64,000 nt of DNA from Pomphorhynchus laevis (Eukaryota; Acanthocephala; Palaeacanthocephala; Echinorhynchida; Pomphorhynchidae). The position numbers and the translations under genes were made by a program. Below are positions 1-13,005 of this stretch, piece by piece. The notes beneath the pieces were generated by a model. That model ran no database searches. It was not told the DNA's origin and saw only the letters and a program-made list of their open reading frames with translations. The first letter of the stretch is position 1; the number at the start of each line of letters is the position of its first letter. The DNA lies in contig WNNJ02001558.1 in assembly GCA_012934845.2 (NCBI GenBank), positions 124,001 through 188,000 of the forward strand, in the 5' to 3' direction.

Positions 1-2770
1 AGGAACTTGTAAGTGCTTGGTGTTAGACGTAATATTATCCGAACTTAGATTTTCGCTTGGTGTCCTTTATAAAACTCCTAAATCATCTGGTTTTGACGAT
101 GTACTGCGTAATGTGCTTCTTAATTCATGTAAGCATCCTCGTCCTTTCATTCTATCTGGTGATTTTAACATTCCGAGTGTTGTGGTTAGTGATGTTGGTG
201 ATTTTAGTATTGATCATTGCAATGCTTCTGAAACTCAAACATGGCAAATCTTGACTCACGATTTATTACTCGTTCAATTACTGACCTGTCCTACCAGAAT
301 ATGTGGCGATAGTTCATATATACTTGATCTACTCTTTTCTCGAAATTGTGATCATGTTTGTGACATACGCTATGTATCTCCTCGGGGATTAAGTGATAAT
401 GTAACCATTCAATTCGGTATTCGTCCTTCTATGAGGGCTATGATGGAGGATGATGAGCCTATTTTGATCAAACGGCTGTGTCATAAGGCCGATCACGCAA
501 CACTTGACTGATGCAGATTTTATTAACTTTTGTTATGATGACAGTTCAGTTGACCGTTGCTGGCATGTAATTCGCGATGAGTTACTTGAAGTTTCAAATA
601 AGTTTGCCCCAAAAATAGTAATCAAGAAACGTTACAACCGCAAGCTAGTTTGGTTTGACCATGATCTCAAGAAAGCACTGTACGCGCGAAACCGTTTCTT
701 TAAACTATCACGTAATGACTCATCGTTCATATCATCTTTCAGACAAGCTCGTAATGTTTTTAAACGACTCTGCACTAATAAGCGTGTTAATTATGAGTAC
801 GAACTCGTAAATTCGATTGGTCAAAATTCCAAACGTTTTTGGGCATACATGCGCCAAAATGGAAATGTTCCGTGTGGTATTCCTCACTTGGCTGTTGATG
901 ATTGTCTATTGTCTTCTCAGGTTGACAATGCCGAGGAATTTGCAAATGAATTTACTCTAAGCAGTGTTTCGCCGTATCCAACATTGATTATGAACCACTC
1001 AGCTCTCATGTCTCCAGTGATTCGATTTCGATTACTAAAGATGAAGTATTTGCCAAATTGATTCGGCTGTCAGAGTGTTAATCTGCTGGTCCTGACGATA
1101 TTCACCCCTTTCTTTTACGTATCTTGAGTACCAACCTATCTCGGCCCTTGGCAATACTGTTTCAGCTCTCTTTAAACTCTGGCAAATTACCGCTTGACTG
1201 AAAACGTGCTATGGTAGTACCTGTTTATAAGAAAGGTGTGCGGAACTCAGCTAGTAACTACAAGCCTATAAGTTCAATTAGCCATATTAGTAAAACTATG
1301 GAGCGTATAGTTCACGAAAGGATAATGATTCAGTTGGTTGAGTCCGGACAGATTTGCTCTCAACAGCATGGTTTCAGAAAAGGCAGATCATGTCTGACGA
1401 ATCTCTTGTTTTCTCGTGAGGCGTGGGTCACAGAATTATCTCGAGGTAGCTCTATTGATGCCCTGTTTCTTGATTTTAGTAGAGCATTCGATCGCGTGCC
1501 TCATTCTCAGTTGATACAAGCATTATTCGATCATGGCATTCCCAAGATGCTTGTAGCGTGGGTTGCTGGTTTTCTGTCATCTAGGAGCTATATAGTACGT
1601 GCTGGTGATTGCTTTTCTTCTCCGCGTAGTGAGACTTCAAGAATTCCACAGGGAACTGTGCTTGGCCCATTACTTTTTAACATTTTCATCAACTCTCTGC
1701 TGAGTAAACTGCAATGCCAATATCTTGCTTTCGCAGATGACTTGAAAATGTGGAGCACAATTAATTCTCCAAAGGATGTAGATTTTCTCCAAAGTGATAT
1801 TGATAGAATAGAAATTTGGAGTAGGCATACAGGAATACTATTAAACGTCTTTAAGTGTGTTCACCTTAGTTTCGGGTATAGTTCTGTACCTGCCCGATAT
1901 ACTATAGAATCTCAAATAATTAATTGTATCTCATGTACGAGACCTTGATATCATAACTCATTCTCCCTTGAAGTCTAGAATGTACACTGACCGTAGATGC
2001 GCGTCTGCCAAAAGAATAATGTACTTGATAAAAAAATTGCTTCAAGTTTGGGTAACCCACATGTTTTAGAATTCTATTTAATGCACTTGTAAGACCACAT
2101 ATTGAGTTCGCGATACAAGCCAGTTTTCCAACGTCCAAAAGAGAGTTGAATGACTTAGAAAATATTCTTCGTGGCAGCAAACTGTGTTTGAGTTGTTCAA
2201 ATATGAGTTATCGCGACAGACTAAAAACTCTAGGTATGATGAATGTGCACCAAAGAATGTACATCCTAGATATGTTAGTAATGTGGCATATCGCTAACGG
2301 TTCGGATGGATATCCTACCCATTCGGTGGTTATCAACGATAGACGATGCCACATAGATCATCCCCTGTTGTTGAGGATATCGTCCCATGGTCGCAGTTCA
2401 CGGTTGGATTGGTTGTTTCATCGTTGTACAAATGCTTGGAATCGACTACCGTCGGAAATCGTGATGGCCACAGACGTTAAGATATTCAAGACCGCTATTA
2501 TAAATTGGACGATTAACGGCTGGAATAATGAAGATTACCCCTATTATTGATAATTTTATGGTTATTTTGGTGTATATAATGATGTTTTTTGTGATCCAGC
2601 GAAACGGATTTATAGCCAATTCTTGCTTGTAATAATATTAAGAACATCGAGCGGGTCAAAGTAAAGCTTGGAATCCTGGTACTGGAGAGAAGAATTGGTT
2701 ATCGTAATGTTATAATCACATAGGGAAAATCGATTGCGCGTGAGACAAAAGTCTCACTGAAGCTGTATAA
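1..2770 (+). mobile_element. LINE family A, copy 1 (APE endonuclease + RT), decayed
   Basis: Non-LTR retrotransposon ORF2 entering from the left edge. 17-511 is the C-terminal half of an APE-type endonuclease (SGDFNIPS motif; the usual SDH motif reads SDN here). 504-1061 is the linker between endonuclease and RT. 1070-1950 is the RT palm and fingers, with FLDFSRAFDRV, a RIPQGTVLGPLLF box and the catalytic FADDLKMW. 2146-2550 is the C-terminal thumb/tail (WNRLPSEIV type). The reading frame shifts near 500 and near 1950, and there are stops near 1078 and 1199. 2551-2770 is 3' UTR with no other feature. The arrangement and motifs fit CR1/Jockey-type LINEs. The clade is an inference from the motifs, not from a tree. 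Confidence 0.85.
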
Positions 2771-3180
2771 ATAAAGCTGTATAAAAATTTAGATTTAACA
2801 GATATTAAAAAAGCGTTAAAAATTATACGAATAAAATGAAATAAAACTATAATAAAATATAATAAAACTATACCTATATTATATTAGAATCCAAAATTAC
2901 ATAAAAATCCAATAAAACCTAGGTTCATAAGTAGTGCGAATAAATGTACATTAAAACCACTTTCTGTCAATATAAATAAAATACTTAAAATAATTAAAGC
3001 ACACTTTAAAAGATATTGCAAGGTAATCGAAATTAATACTGGTATAAAACACTATTTCAGTATTAATTCTACAAAAGAATTTTTAGAACACACAAAAGGA
3101 ATACATTTTCAGAGTATAAATAAGTACGATTTTAGTACGCTTTTACAAATCTAGATTTAGTAGATATTATATTATATATT
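2771..3180 (+). mobile_element. Naiad-type Penelope-like element, internal RT fragment
   Basis: Nucleotides closely match the RT-coding part of the fuller copies at 18165-20097 and 44382-47480, for example the stretch encoding the KYCKVIEINTGIKHYFS region. Both ends are truncated, the ORF is interrupted, and there is no 3' tail. It sits directly after the LINE A 3' UTR. Confidence 0.75.
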
Positions 3181-3189
3181 ATATTATTA

Positions 3190-4783
3190 CTACATGTCAT
3201 AGCCATAAGGCTGTTTTAACCGCTCACATAAAAAACAAATAAATACAAAAAAATCAAAAAAAATCGTTCAGTATATATATCATAACCATGGGTACTGCAG
3301 CAACCACCATTCGTTCTCATTTCGAATCAAGTTCTTTATATTGGATTTAAATTCATTGATTGTATGCACCGCAACGACATAAACTGGAAGACGATTCCAA
3401 ATATTCACCGCTCGATGAGACAGTCGAAAATGACGAGGGTATTTTCCATGCTTATGTACTACTAGTACTTTCGAGTGCCCTCTACGTCCATCTCGTTCAT
3501 TTAGTTCAACTCTATTTGCTGGAAAATTTTCATCTTTATTAACTAGTCGATACATAGCTAGAAGGTCGAAAAGAAGGAACCTTTCACGCACTGCCGGCAT
3601 ATTCAAACTTTTTATTCGTGCCTCATAGGGAAGATATCGTACCTGAGGACATAATTTCGAAAACCGTCGAAGTATGCGCTCTAATTGATCAAGTTCTGTA
3701 CGCGTACACGGAAAGACTACTGGCGACACATATTCTAATATCGGTCTTATAAGAGCATTATATAAACGCACAACACAAACGGGAGATAAATCTTTAAAGC
3801 AATTTTTGACAATATAGGTCATTCTTCTTGCTGCGTTACAAATCCTATCAGTGTTAGCACGTGTTTTCAGATTGTTTTGAACAATTATACCAAGATCCAG
3901 AATGGACTGCGTGGAAACAACAAACTCATCGCCAATAAAATATTCTTGACTCACATTGCTATGACCTAATCTCATATGTGCACACTTTTTAATATTCAAT
4001 GAAATTCCAGTGTTTAAAGACTATCAATAAACAATGTTTATGATATTTTGAAAGTCATTTCGATCCTTGTCGGTTTTAATCAATTTCCATACCTTTACAT
4101 CGTCGGCAAAAGCTAAAACACTACAATCCTCAATTAAATCTAGTAGCTGATTTATAAATATGTTAAACAACAAGGGTCCTAAGACTGATCCCTGTTGTAC
4201 TCCTGAGGTGATAGGACGATAGGCATTGACTTACACGAACAGCAAATGATCAATCTTTAAGAAAATCTTGAATCCAGCTTATAATGGAGCGATTGACTTT
4301 ATAAGACTCAAGGGTCGAAATTAGCATTTTGTGGGGCACCCTATCAAAAGCCCGACTAAAGTCAAGAAATATTACGTCGATACAGTACGTGTTTGCAACA
4401 TGTCCAACCCAATCTTCGCGAGCATGTAATAAGTTTGTAAGACATGAACGCCGAGGGCGAAATCCATGCTGTGCATTATTGAGAATTCTCAGCGAACTCA
4501 AATGATCATATATGCGTCTGTTTAGTGTGCGCTTAATCACTTTCCATACAACACTAGTTAGATTTATTGCCCTATAGTTATTCGGATCATCTTTTTCACC
4601 ATTTTTATAAATTGGTACTACAATCGCTTTTTTCCAGGCAGCAGGTAACTTCGAAATGCGCAAGCTCAGCTCAAATATGGAGGCTAATGGCTCAGCCAGA
4701 ACAGGAGCAAGTAACTTAAGAAGTTGGGGGTGAATATCATCGGGGCCTGCCTCGATGCCGCCTCCAAGGATATAAGTCAACAA
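3190..4783 (-). mobile_element. LINE family A, copy 2 (RT half), 5'-truncated
   Basis: On the minus strand, 4783-4250 encodes the RT fingers and palm (AGPDDIHPQLLK, FLDFSRAFDRVPHK). 4250-4020 holds the [14 protein letters not shown] box and catalytic FADDVKVW in a broken frame. 3999-3280 encodes the C-terminal region (NIKKCAHMRLG, YEARIKSLNMPAVRERF, WNRLPVYVV). A short AT-rich 3' UTR runs to about 3190. The copy lacks the endonuclease, consistent with 5' truncation at about 4785. It is homologous to the copies at 1-2550, 5301-6290 and 8061-12761. Confidence 0.85.
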
Positions 4784-5300
4784 TGTAATATTATTTCACA
4801 ACAATAATGTGGTAAGCTGATGTGGTAAAAAGTAATGCCAGCATATAAAACGTCATGCTTTTATATATGAGCGCTGCTATATCAGAGCGACACAAATAGG
4901 ATTTCAACATGGACACTACCAACATGGCTAAGTGCACAGTTTAAAATGACGGAAGGATTTTTAACTTGATCAGAATTAAGACTGATAATAGACCTCGGAC
5001 CGTTCTGTGTTTAAGAAGGATGTCATTCAAATTTTGAATCCGAGTGATAGTCGTATGAAGTTAACAAGTAATTTTCGCTTCCTTCCTGAAGTAAATGCTT
5101 CCGTCCTAGAGTGAACGCTTCCGTACTGAACTGGAAACAGGATTCGGCATCGCTGTTTCATGAGCAAAAGTGTCACTTCCATTGACCACTTTCGTCTTTT
5201 TGTTTTGACCAGTAAGCACATCCGTACCTGATTCTCGCAATAACAAAACACTTTGCATTGCTTATTGTAATTATAGTTCCAGTTATAGTTATATTATCCA
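4784..5300. other. No gene recognised
   Basis: Between two LINE A copies. It contains a short minus-strand ORF (5027-5251) with no recognisable domain and no repeat shared with the rest of the window. I see nothing to annotate. Confidence 0.5.
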
Positions 5301-6290
5301 GTTAATGCCGGTGTCCCGCAAGGGTCTGTATTGGGTCCTTTGCTGTTTTGTATTTTTATCAACGATCTACCCAGTGTAATAAGTTCGCATTCATTATTAT
5401 TTGCTGACGATTTAAAAATTTGGAGAGCCATCAAGTCGAATTATGATCGTAACATTCTTCAATCAGATATTGACACGGTTCTTAAGTGGGCACGTTCTAA
5501 TGGTCTGTCTGTTAATGCCTCGAAGTGCACTTGCATGCACATTCGATCACGTAATATTGTTCCAGTGCCGATATATCATCTCGGGGATCGAGTGATTAAA
5601 TTGGTTTCGAGCTATAAAGATCTTGGCGTATTGATAACGGATGATTTCTCCACTCGCCAAAACACTGAGTACATTTGTTCGAAGGCCATGCGTATGGTTA
5701 ATTTCCTTCGCCGATCATTCAGCTATGTGAGTCCACGTTCTTTTAGAGTTCTTGCAAACGCTTTTGTACTAAGTCATTTGTTATATGCTTCTCAATGTTC
5801 ATACCCTCGAACCAGAGATGAGATTAATCGACTTGAGAAGGTGCTACGTAGGGCAACAAAATTAGTACATTCTTTGAGAGAACTTCCTTACGAGGACCGT
5901 CTTCGGTCTTTAAATATGCAGTCATTATGTGATATTCGTGACTCGCGGGATCTGTGTCTTGTATGGGAGGTATTTCACAATGAACACCATGTGTTGCGTG
6001 GGCTCTTCAACATTCGATCAACTCGAGCTTTGCGAGGTCACTCGTTTTATCTTAGTCGCCAACGAATAGTACATTCTAGGACGATTCAATTTGGACAACG
6101 AATAATAAATTCATGGAATCGTTTAAGCGATGATATTGTAAATGCGGGAACTCGTGAGCTCTTTAAACGACAGATTATTTTAAATTGTTAACTGATTTGT
6201 TTTTGATTTTCTCTTTTTCTTTTATTTTGACTATCGATTTGTCAGCAACTGTGAGCTATGCTCGTAACGTTGTCTACATAATAATAATAA
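5301..6290 (+). mobile_element. LINE family A, copy 3, 5'-truncated with intact RT C-half
   Basis: Starts abruptly at the RT B-box (reads as [16 protein letters not shown]) and runs open to 6191 with [13 protein letters not shown] (catalytic FADD), the SYKDLGVLI motif, a [10 protein letters not shown] motif and a C-terminal WNRLSDDIV. The 5' truncation with an open frame for about 290 codons suggests a younger insertion than copies 1 and 2. The 3' UTR ends in a short ATA-type microsatellite (about 6281-6290), the usual terminus of such LINEs. Confidence 0.85.
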
Positions 6291-7504
6291 TGTATGGACC
6301 CTTGTCCGAGTTAAAATATCTGAACGTTCGGTGTATAAAAGTAAACCGTTACATGTGGCTTTTGTGCATCAGCAAAACTTTCACAGCTACCCTGCTCCTC
6401 CACTTCAGTCTCACATACGACTACTCAGACCGATACTATTTTTGAAGTTTCCCTCGCATCAACACCTGACTTCGCATCGTATAATACCATTCTTGAATCT
6501 TCTCTTACTATATATCTTACTATATATCTTCTCTTACTATATATCGTTCAACTTACGATAAAACTTCCATTCATCGTCATAATCCTAGCAAGGCAAATGA
6601 TAAAGCTGTTCATCTCGTACTTCCTCTTTCCAATTCCTTCTCGCATCTAAATACATCTCATACTTATTTCTTCGCTTCACGTATTCACATCTAAATACAT
6701 CTCGTACTTTTTTCTTCGCTTCATGTACTCCTTACTCTACCTCCCCCGTATCAATTCTCAATAATTTCCATCCTTCCTTAATAATCATCTCCAGTAACAT
6801 CTCCGACCAACCGATTCAACACTCCACTTCTGTCACATATGCTCCAACTTATCTTCAATCTCCATCGAGCACTCATGTCATTCCCGCTTCTATCTGCTCT
6901 TCTGCTTCTACTCCTACCAGCTCTGTTCGTCCACCACATCCACGTAATCGTTTTCCTTCGCGCAATCACTGTATTATCATATCTAACTTAAAGCTTCCCG
7001 AATCTGCTTCTACACAGTCTCGCCTCGATGATGATGTATCTGCTTTTAGGTCTATCCTAGCAACCATTCTTCCTGATGATAATCCATCGTTTTTCAATAA
7101 TATCGCTCCAGTATATTTGATCCGTTTAAACAAATCCACTAAATTTAATTATCTCAGAATTCTACTCCTAAAGATTGTTTTCTAACTTAGTTCGCATGCT
7201 TCGTTGGTACTTTCCCAACGTTTTAAACTTGTTACTGCTTTATCTACTTGTCGTATCTATCCTTACCGCTCCCCTTCTGATATTGTCCAACTCAATTTAG
7301 CTCGCATTGAGAAACATCGACGTGAGACAAACGGCGTGTTATCCTTATCAATCCGTTAAATCAACGGAAATTTTTACGTCGTACACACGAGGCCAAAAAT
7401 TCGATAGCGTCCCGTCTCTCCCCATGTCTTCTTTGCTATTCGACCTCGTTCCTGAGCATACTTTTCGTCTTGGTCTCTTCAACACTCGCTCCATTCTTAA
7501 CAGA
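6291..7504 (+). mobile_element. LINE family B, ORF1 remnant
   Basis: Degenerate + strand ORF1 homologous to the better copy at 16037-16834 (minus). The Cys-rich segment (CGFC followed by a SQLPCSST-like stretch) is at 6350-6420. Ser/Thr/Pro-rich linker follows, then a C-terminal block with LDDDVSAFRSILATILPDD at about 7025-7080. Many interruptions. It ends where a Penelope-like tail begins. Confidence 0.65.
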
Positions 7505-7654
7505 AAATAGTAAAATATATAAATCAACACAATAATATGAAAAATAAATTTAAAATCATTAGCCGAAAATTTTTATGGATGGCTAATAAATAATATACTT
7601 TGTATTAGAATAATATAATAATACAAATTTATTTAACGTGACAAATGCGTACAA
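7505..7654 (+). mobile_element. Naiad-type element, end of ORF and start of tail
   Basis: Matches the last codons of the Naiad ORF (KIVKYINQHNN region) and the following stretch with ATAATATACTTTG found after the stop codon of every copy. It is truncated before the structured tail. Confidence 0.7.
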
Positions 7655-8060
7655 GCTGCATGCTTACAAGTCCACTAACAAAAATGAAAAAGTCAAGCAG
7701 ATAAATTGTTTAAATGGGATCGGATTTGGCGTTTGATGCATGGCAGGGAAGTTGATTGGCGTATAGAACGGGCAGATAATTCTACGATAGAGGATCAGCC
7801 ACCAAGAAGGAGCGGAGTCCAAAGAAGGTAGAGTAGTTTGGGGCATGTAAAAGAAGGGAATTTCAGGAACGCAAGGAAAAGTAAGCAGGACGAGAATTAT
7901 CAAGAAAAGGAAGATTGAGAAATGAAGGGGTATGAAAAGTTACAAGGCGGAAAGCAACGATAAGAAGACGAATTTGAACACGACAATAAATTGTAGGCAA
8001 ATCGAGAGAAGCAAGATTATTATAATACATTCAACAACATACGAGCATTAGCTCAAATAG
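7655..8060 (-). mobile_element. LINE family B, 3' end fragment
   Basis: The reverse strand matches the 3' end seen on the + strand near 17240-17300 (same GGGCTTGTGAGC-like start of the UTR). It carries a decayed version of the C-terminal RT tail. The ORF at 7664-7903 here is an out-of-frame relic and should not be read as a gene. Confidence 0.55.
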
Positions 8061-10866
8061 CTGGCTCACAATAAGTTCGTAAATAAATTAATTAGTTATT
8101 AAAATAAGGAAATGCAACACGAAACATTGCTTGATCTATTCGTAGTCTTCTTTTAAAAGTATCAAGTAAACTGCATCCAACGGTGTCTGCATCAAGGTTG
8201 TTCCAAAGCTCAACAATTCTTCTATCAAATTGCATCGCGCCCAATTTCTGTACTCTGTTTCTTCGAATAGTTAAAGAATGACCGCGAAGAACGTTTGAAC
8301 CACGTAGTTGAACCCTACTCCGAAGAGGGTGATGAGGACGTTGGAATAAATGCCAAACAAGGCACATATCCATGTACCGACGGGTCCATGTGACGGTCTT
8401 AAGTCCTAATGATCTCAGTCTGTCTTCATAAGGCAGCGACGCTAACGTTGGTGCTAGCTTTGTTGCCCTGCGAAGTACCCTCTCTGATTTCTTATGTTCA
8501 TGCACAGTACGTGGGTATACAACCGGAGCTGCATATAAAAGTCTACTCAATACATGTGCTAAAATCAGAGGCCGAAGAGCAGTCGGATTAACGCGAACAA
8601 ACGCGCGTCGAATCGGCAAAAACTTGATCAGTGTGCTTTTTAGTTGATAAATTAGAGGTAACCCATACTCCTAAATCTTTGTAACTATCGACACTTTCCA
8701 CAATACAGCCCTTATATGTGTAACAAGCTGATGTTAGTTGCTTGCGAACATTACTAATAATACGCATGTGTTTGCATTTCGAAACATTTATTACAAGCTT
8801 GTTTGACGCCGCCCACAACTCCACATTATCTATGTCAGTTTGCAAATTATCAGCATCCTCACATGAATGAATGGGCCGCCATATTTTTAAGTCATCTGCA
8901 TACAAACATGATCGAGAGCGAATACACCCAGGCAAATCGTTAACATAAATGCTGAATAAAACCGACCCAAAACTGAACCCTGAGGTACTCCAATATGACA
9001 TTCTCTAGACACAGACAATGACCAATCGACAAGTACTCGAAAGCAACGATCACAAAGAAATTCTCTAATCCAATCAACTATTATGTTTGGGAGTCCAATA
9101 TTGACAAGTTTCTGAAGAAGTAGACCATGATCTACTCTATCAAAAGCTTTAGAAAAGTCGAAGAATATGATGTCTGTATCGGTATAATGTGTCTTATTCG
9201 CTATCCAATCAAGATGATCATCAAGCAAATTTGAAACAGTTGAATAACCCTCCCGAAATCCGTGCTGATTAGGGACTAAAATTTTTCCTACACGAAAAAA
9301 CTACACCATGTAGCGATGCAATAACCTCTCCAACACTCTACAGCAAATGCAGGTAATGCTCACCGGCCTATAATTCTCGATAGAAGAGCGATCTCCCTTC
9401 TTGAAGTAGGAAAGAACAATTGACTGCTTCCACACATCAGGAAGAGATCTTTCTAAGATTGACTGGCGAAAAATTGCACAGAGAGGAACGCAAATTGAGC
9501 CTGCTAATCTGCGCAGATAAACAGAAGGTAGTAAGTCCCAACCTCTCGAATTATTTGCTTTTAGACGGCGTAATTCGGAATAGACTTTAGCTGGCGTTAT
9601 CAAATTGTCAAGGTCCAACTCGAGACACGTGTCAGAGTAAGTGTTCAGCAAACTAGATTCCATACAAAAAGTTTCATGTTCATTTGCGGGCTCTACTGAA
9701 GTGCAATAGTGTTCCGCAAACTCTTCAGCTAGGTCATTCGCAGAAATGTCATAGAAGTAGTGACAAATCGAAGAATCAACAGCTCCCCTACTTGATAGGT
9801 ACTGAAAAAGGACCTTTAAATCGTATTTACACTTGTTAGCTAATGCATTCTCAAATGCACACCGCTTCTTTCTCTTCAATGAATTGAATAAATTTCTTGA
9901 CTGTTTAAAAACATCATAACTACACTCCCCAACTTTGTAGCGATTGAAGATCAAATTACGAGTCCTCAATGTTGAACGTAACTCAGAATCGAACCAGGGA
10001 GAATCTTTTCGACGTGTCCTGCTTCTAAGTGGAGAGAATAAAATAAGCAGCGACTCTAAGGTTCTCTGAAAGTAATTCCACGCGCCGTGTACTCCAACAA
10101 CAGCGGGATCTGGCCAGGAAGCTGTTGAAAGTATTGACTTAATTGCACCTGTGTTGGTTTTGAAAACATTAACCACTTGATTTTCACGCGGACCTCGAGT
10201 TTCTTCTTGAAACATTAACCCAATGATCACTACGCAATGATCAGACATACCGATCAGGGCATCATAACGGATAGCGTTAATAATCTCACTGTTCGAAGAT
10301 AAACATACATCTAATAGAGATCTACTGTCACTAGCAAAACGAATGTAATTTTGGACATGCTGAGTTAAACCACAATAGATGATACACTCCAGAAGGTCAT
10401 AGGAAGCATGGTCACAAGTAGGAAAAGCCGTATACGAATTCCAATCAACCGAAGGCATATTCAAGTCACCAATTATTAAAACATTGAAGGTACCTTTAGA
10501 ATAATGTTCTACTTCCCCAATCAGTTTATCTGTGACGGCCAAGGATGAACGATATACTACCCCCAGAACAAGCGGAGCGGTATGTATCAATTTTACCCGA
10601 CACCACAAACTTTCGACTTTATCAGAAGAAGTGCTAAGAATAGTTACTTTCACATCGTTGCTCACATAAAGAATAACACCTCCACCTCTTCCACTTTTAC
10701 GATCACTGCGGAAAACCAGATAACCAGGGATGGAGACTTCATTATCAACAATATCACCATATAGCCATGATTCTGTGATAGCAAGTAATTTAGGACGAAT
10801 TAACTGAACTCCATATCTCTGTTCATCTATATTCGATATAATACTGCGAATATAAGACTTACACAT
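8061..10866 (-). mobile_element. LINE family A, copy 4: ORF2 (APE endonuclease + RT)
   Basis: The most complete LINE A copy. From the right (minus strand): 10866-about 10190 is the APE endonuclease with ITESWL, RSGRGGGVILYVSND, IIGDLNMPSVDW and GMSDHC (catalytic motifs present). A linker follows, then the RT with [40 protein letters not shown] and [13 protein letters not shown], and the C-terminal [11 protein letters not shown] and WNNLDADTV motifs to 8092. The first 521 codons (10866-9301) are open. The frame then changes near 9300, 8950 and 8610. ORF1 lies directly upstream at 10892-12761. Confidence 0.88.
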
Positions 10867-10891
10867 CCTAATAACCCGAACGCTAAACCAT

Positions 10892-12761
10892 TTAGACTCT
10901 GATAGGCAGAGTAGACGAGCCCGTTTCGATTACAGAATGCACGCGAGGCGACATGACTAGTGGGCTCCAACTCAGCCGGTTGCGCCGCTTCACAATCTGA
11001 AAATTTTTTACATAGAGATTTGTTTCTCCTTTAGCAACACGAGATGCAAGTTCCTCTTTAACCTTCGATAATTTTTTTCGTTCTGATACATCAAGATCTT
11101 TCAGCAGTCGAATATTAGACCCTTTAAGACGGAACGAGTTTCGCAACATTAAGGAAGTATGAAGTTGGTTATGGAAGACAGCTTTGAGTAGTCGGGGTTT
11201 ATTATTTAAAGCATTACGCTTACCTAGACGGAAAAGAGCGACAAGTTTAACTTTTTGGACTGTCTCAATGTCACAGGAGCCAAGTACATGTGCCAGAATA
11301 GACCTCAAACTCTGAATGTCGTCATTCAGTCGTGCTTGCGCATTCTCGAAGATAGACTCGGGCACATAATAAATAATATACTTTGCATTAGAATAAGATA
11401 CTAGATAGTTATTTCAGAGGAAATACATCATTAGCATGTATTTGGCCTCGCTGCTATGTTGGGTAGAGGAGTTAGGGGCCGAAACCTGATAGCATAGCAG
11501 TTCCTCCTGATGACCTCTAATTCTTATTCTGATACAACGTCTGTTATTTATTAGTCAATTCATAAAAATGACGTTTATTTTAAATTTTATTTTTTATTTT
11601 TTATTTTTTATTTTTTAACTTGATTTAAATTATAGAAAATCTAAAAACAATTATTAATTTTATTATTTAATTATTAAATTTTGATTTAGCATTATTATGT
11701 TTTGTTTATTTTATAATTATATAACAATACGTAGACTCAGTTAGCTGATTTAATCCTCTATTATATATACGCTTATTTGAGATCACCCTATCGAGACCAT
11801 CACAGGACACAGCGGATTGTGTATCTGTACATGCACGTAAGCTGGGTATTTGAGTATCCGTTTTAACAATATTCCGCAAGCTAGATAAGTCTGTCTGGGT
11901 ATGTGAATCATGAGACTCTAAAGAACTTGATGGTGACATCAAGGTGACGTGTGCGTTGCCCGAGGAAACGCACTGACCATCTTTGTTTGAGATAGTACGA
12001 AATGTCGCATTGTGAGCATTCGACATCTTTGGTGTATCATTTTGTGAAATCGCTTCATCAGACAGAATATATTTCGAGACTTCGTCATACGGTCTTGACA
12101 ATGAATTTGGAGTTGAATAGGAAGAACGCAAATATCCCCACTTCCAAATACGGGATACTACAGGTCCATCACTGCCTACATAAGCTCCAGTTGTCCGAAC
12201 TCGATTGTCAATATGTAAAGAAAGATCGGGATAAGGACGATCAACGACAACGCATGTAGTCATATCGTTCGTAGTCTGTGATACTTTAGGGACTGTATTT
12301 TCAGCAATTTGTTGAAATTTGCGATCGTTTGTATTCTCATCAAGGGCAATAACGCAGGTAGTCGGATCATCACCAACCTGCGCATCCACAGGAACTATAT
12401 TTTTAAGAGGATGTTGAGCTTTGGAAGAGGATATTTTATCGTCCATGAGAACGGTTCGACTGAGAGATTGGTTATGTGCTTCTTCAAATTCGACCAAACG
12501 TCTTCTCAAAATATTAAGCTCCTTCACAGCACAAAAGCCACATAAATAAGCATAATCGGAATTCTTTTTTAACTTGCTCATACAAATAGTGGTCCAGGTG
12601 TCACACAAATCATTCGAACACTGGACTTGGACAGATGTACACTCATCAATTATGCTTGCGTTTAGAGATACGGTGTTTACATTGGACTTCTTAGCTTTAA
12701 GCTTCGATATTTTTCGTGTCATAATGTGTTTTGTTCCGCTGGCAAGTTGTTTTGTAAACAA
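10892..12761 (-). mobile_element. LINE family A, copy 4: ORF1, split by a Naiad tail
   Basis: ORF1 of the same LINE. The N-terminal part (12761 to about 11748) carries a Cys-rich segment (CSNDLCDTWTTIC ... YLCGFC) like a partial PHD-type zinc finger, then a predicted helical stretch (LRRRLVEFEEAH) and a Ser/Thr-rich linker. The C-terminal part (11365-10892) has LNDDIQSLRSILAHVL and a basic region with KVKEELASRV. The two parts are separated by a + strand Naiad tail (11366-11747). The apparent C-terminus LTESTYCYIIIK of the first part is inserted sequence. The role is inferred from position: ORF1 proteins of CR1/L2-like LINEs bind RNA. Confidence 0.75.
11366..11747 (+). mobile_element. Naiad tail-only insertion inside LINE ORF1
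   Basis: About 380 nt identical in layout to the 3' tails at 19724-20097, 29640-29860 and 30560-30780: ATAATATACTTTGC start, the AAATACAT hairpin, the GGCCTCGCTGCTATG / GGGGCCGAAACC / GCATAGCAG core, an ATTTTTTA-rich segment, and the terminal CGTAGACTCAGTTAGCTGA. It contains no coding sequence. It interrupts LINE A ORF1, so it is younger than that LINE. Confidence 0.8.
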
Positions 12762-13005
12762 TCCAATTGTAATCCAATTTGTGATGTATGTGTATGTATA
12801 TTAGATTGTAATTTGATAGAACAGTTATAAATTTTCTTTAGTTGTAATCGTTGTAATCGTAGTAATCGTAGTAATCGTAGTTTGTGTTATTTATTGTATT
12901 TACTTTAGATTGTAAGTAGTTGTTAGTTAGCAGCTAAGAATTTCAATTGTATGTTATTTTATCTCAAATGTGATTTGCTATAACAGTTATAAATTTTCTT
13001 TAAGA
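12762..13005 (-). other. Probable 5' UTR of LINE A copy 4
   Basis: Upstream of the ORF1 start on the minus strand. A motif containing CAGTTATAAATTTTCTTTA occurs twice (about 12821-12840 and 12984-13003). A small minisatellite of TAGTAATCG-like units lies at 12841-12880. Tandem 5' UTR monomers occur in some LINEs, so the repeat may be promoter material. That is an inference. Confidence 0.4.

Noticed and set aside
7664-7903. 79-codon minus-strand ORF rich in Pro/Phe
   Set aside because: Out-of-frame reading of a LINE B 3' end.
12002-12804. Plus-strand ORFs opposite LINE A ORF1
   Set aside because: No motif; they vanish once the minus-strand ORF1 is recognised.
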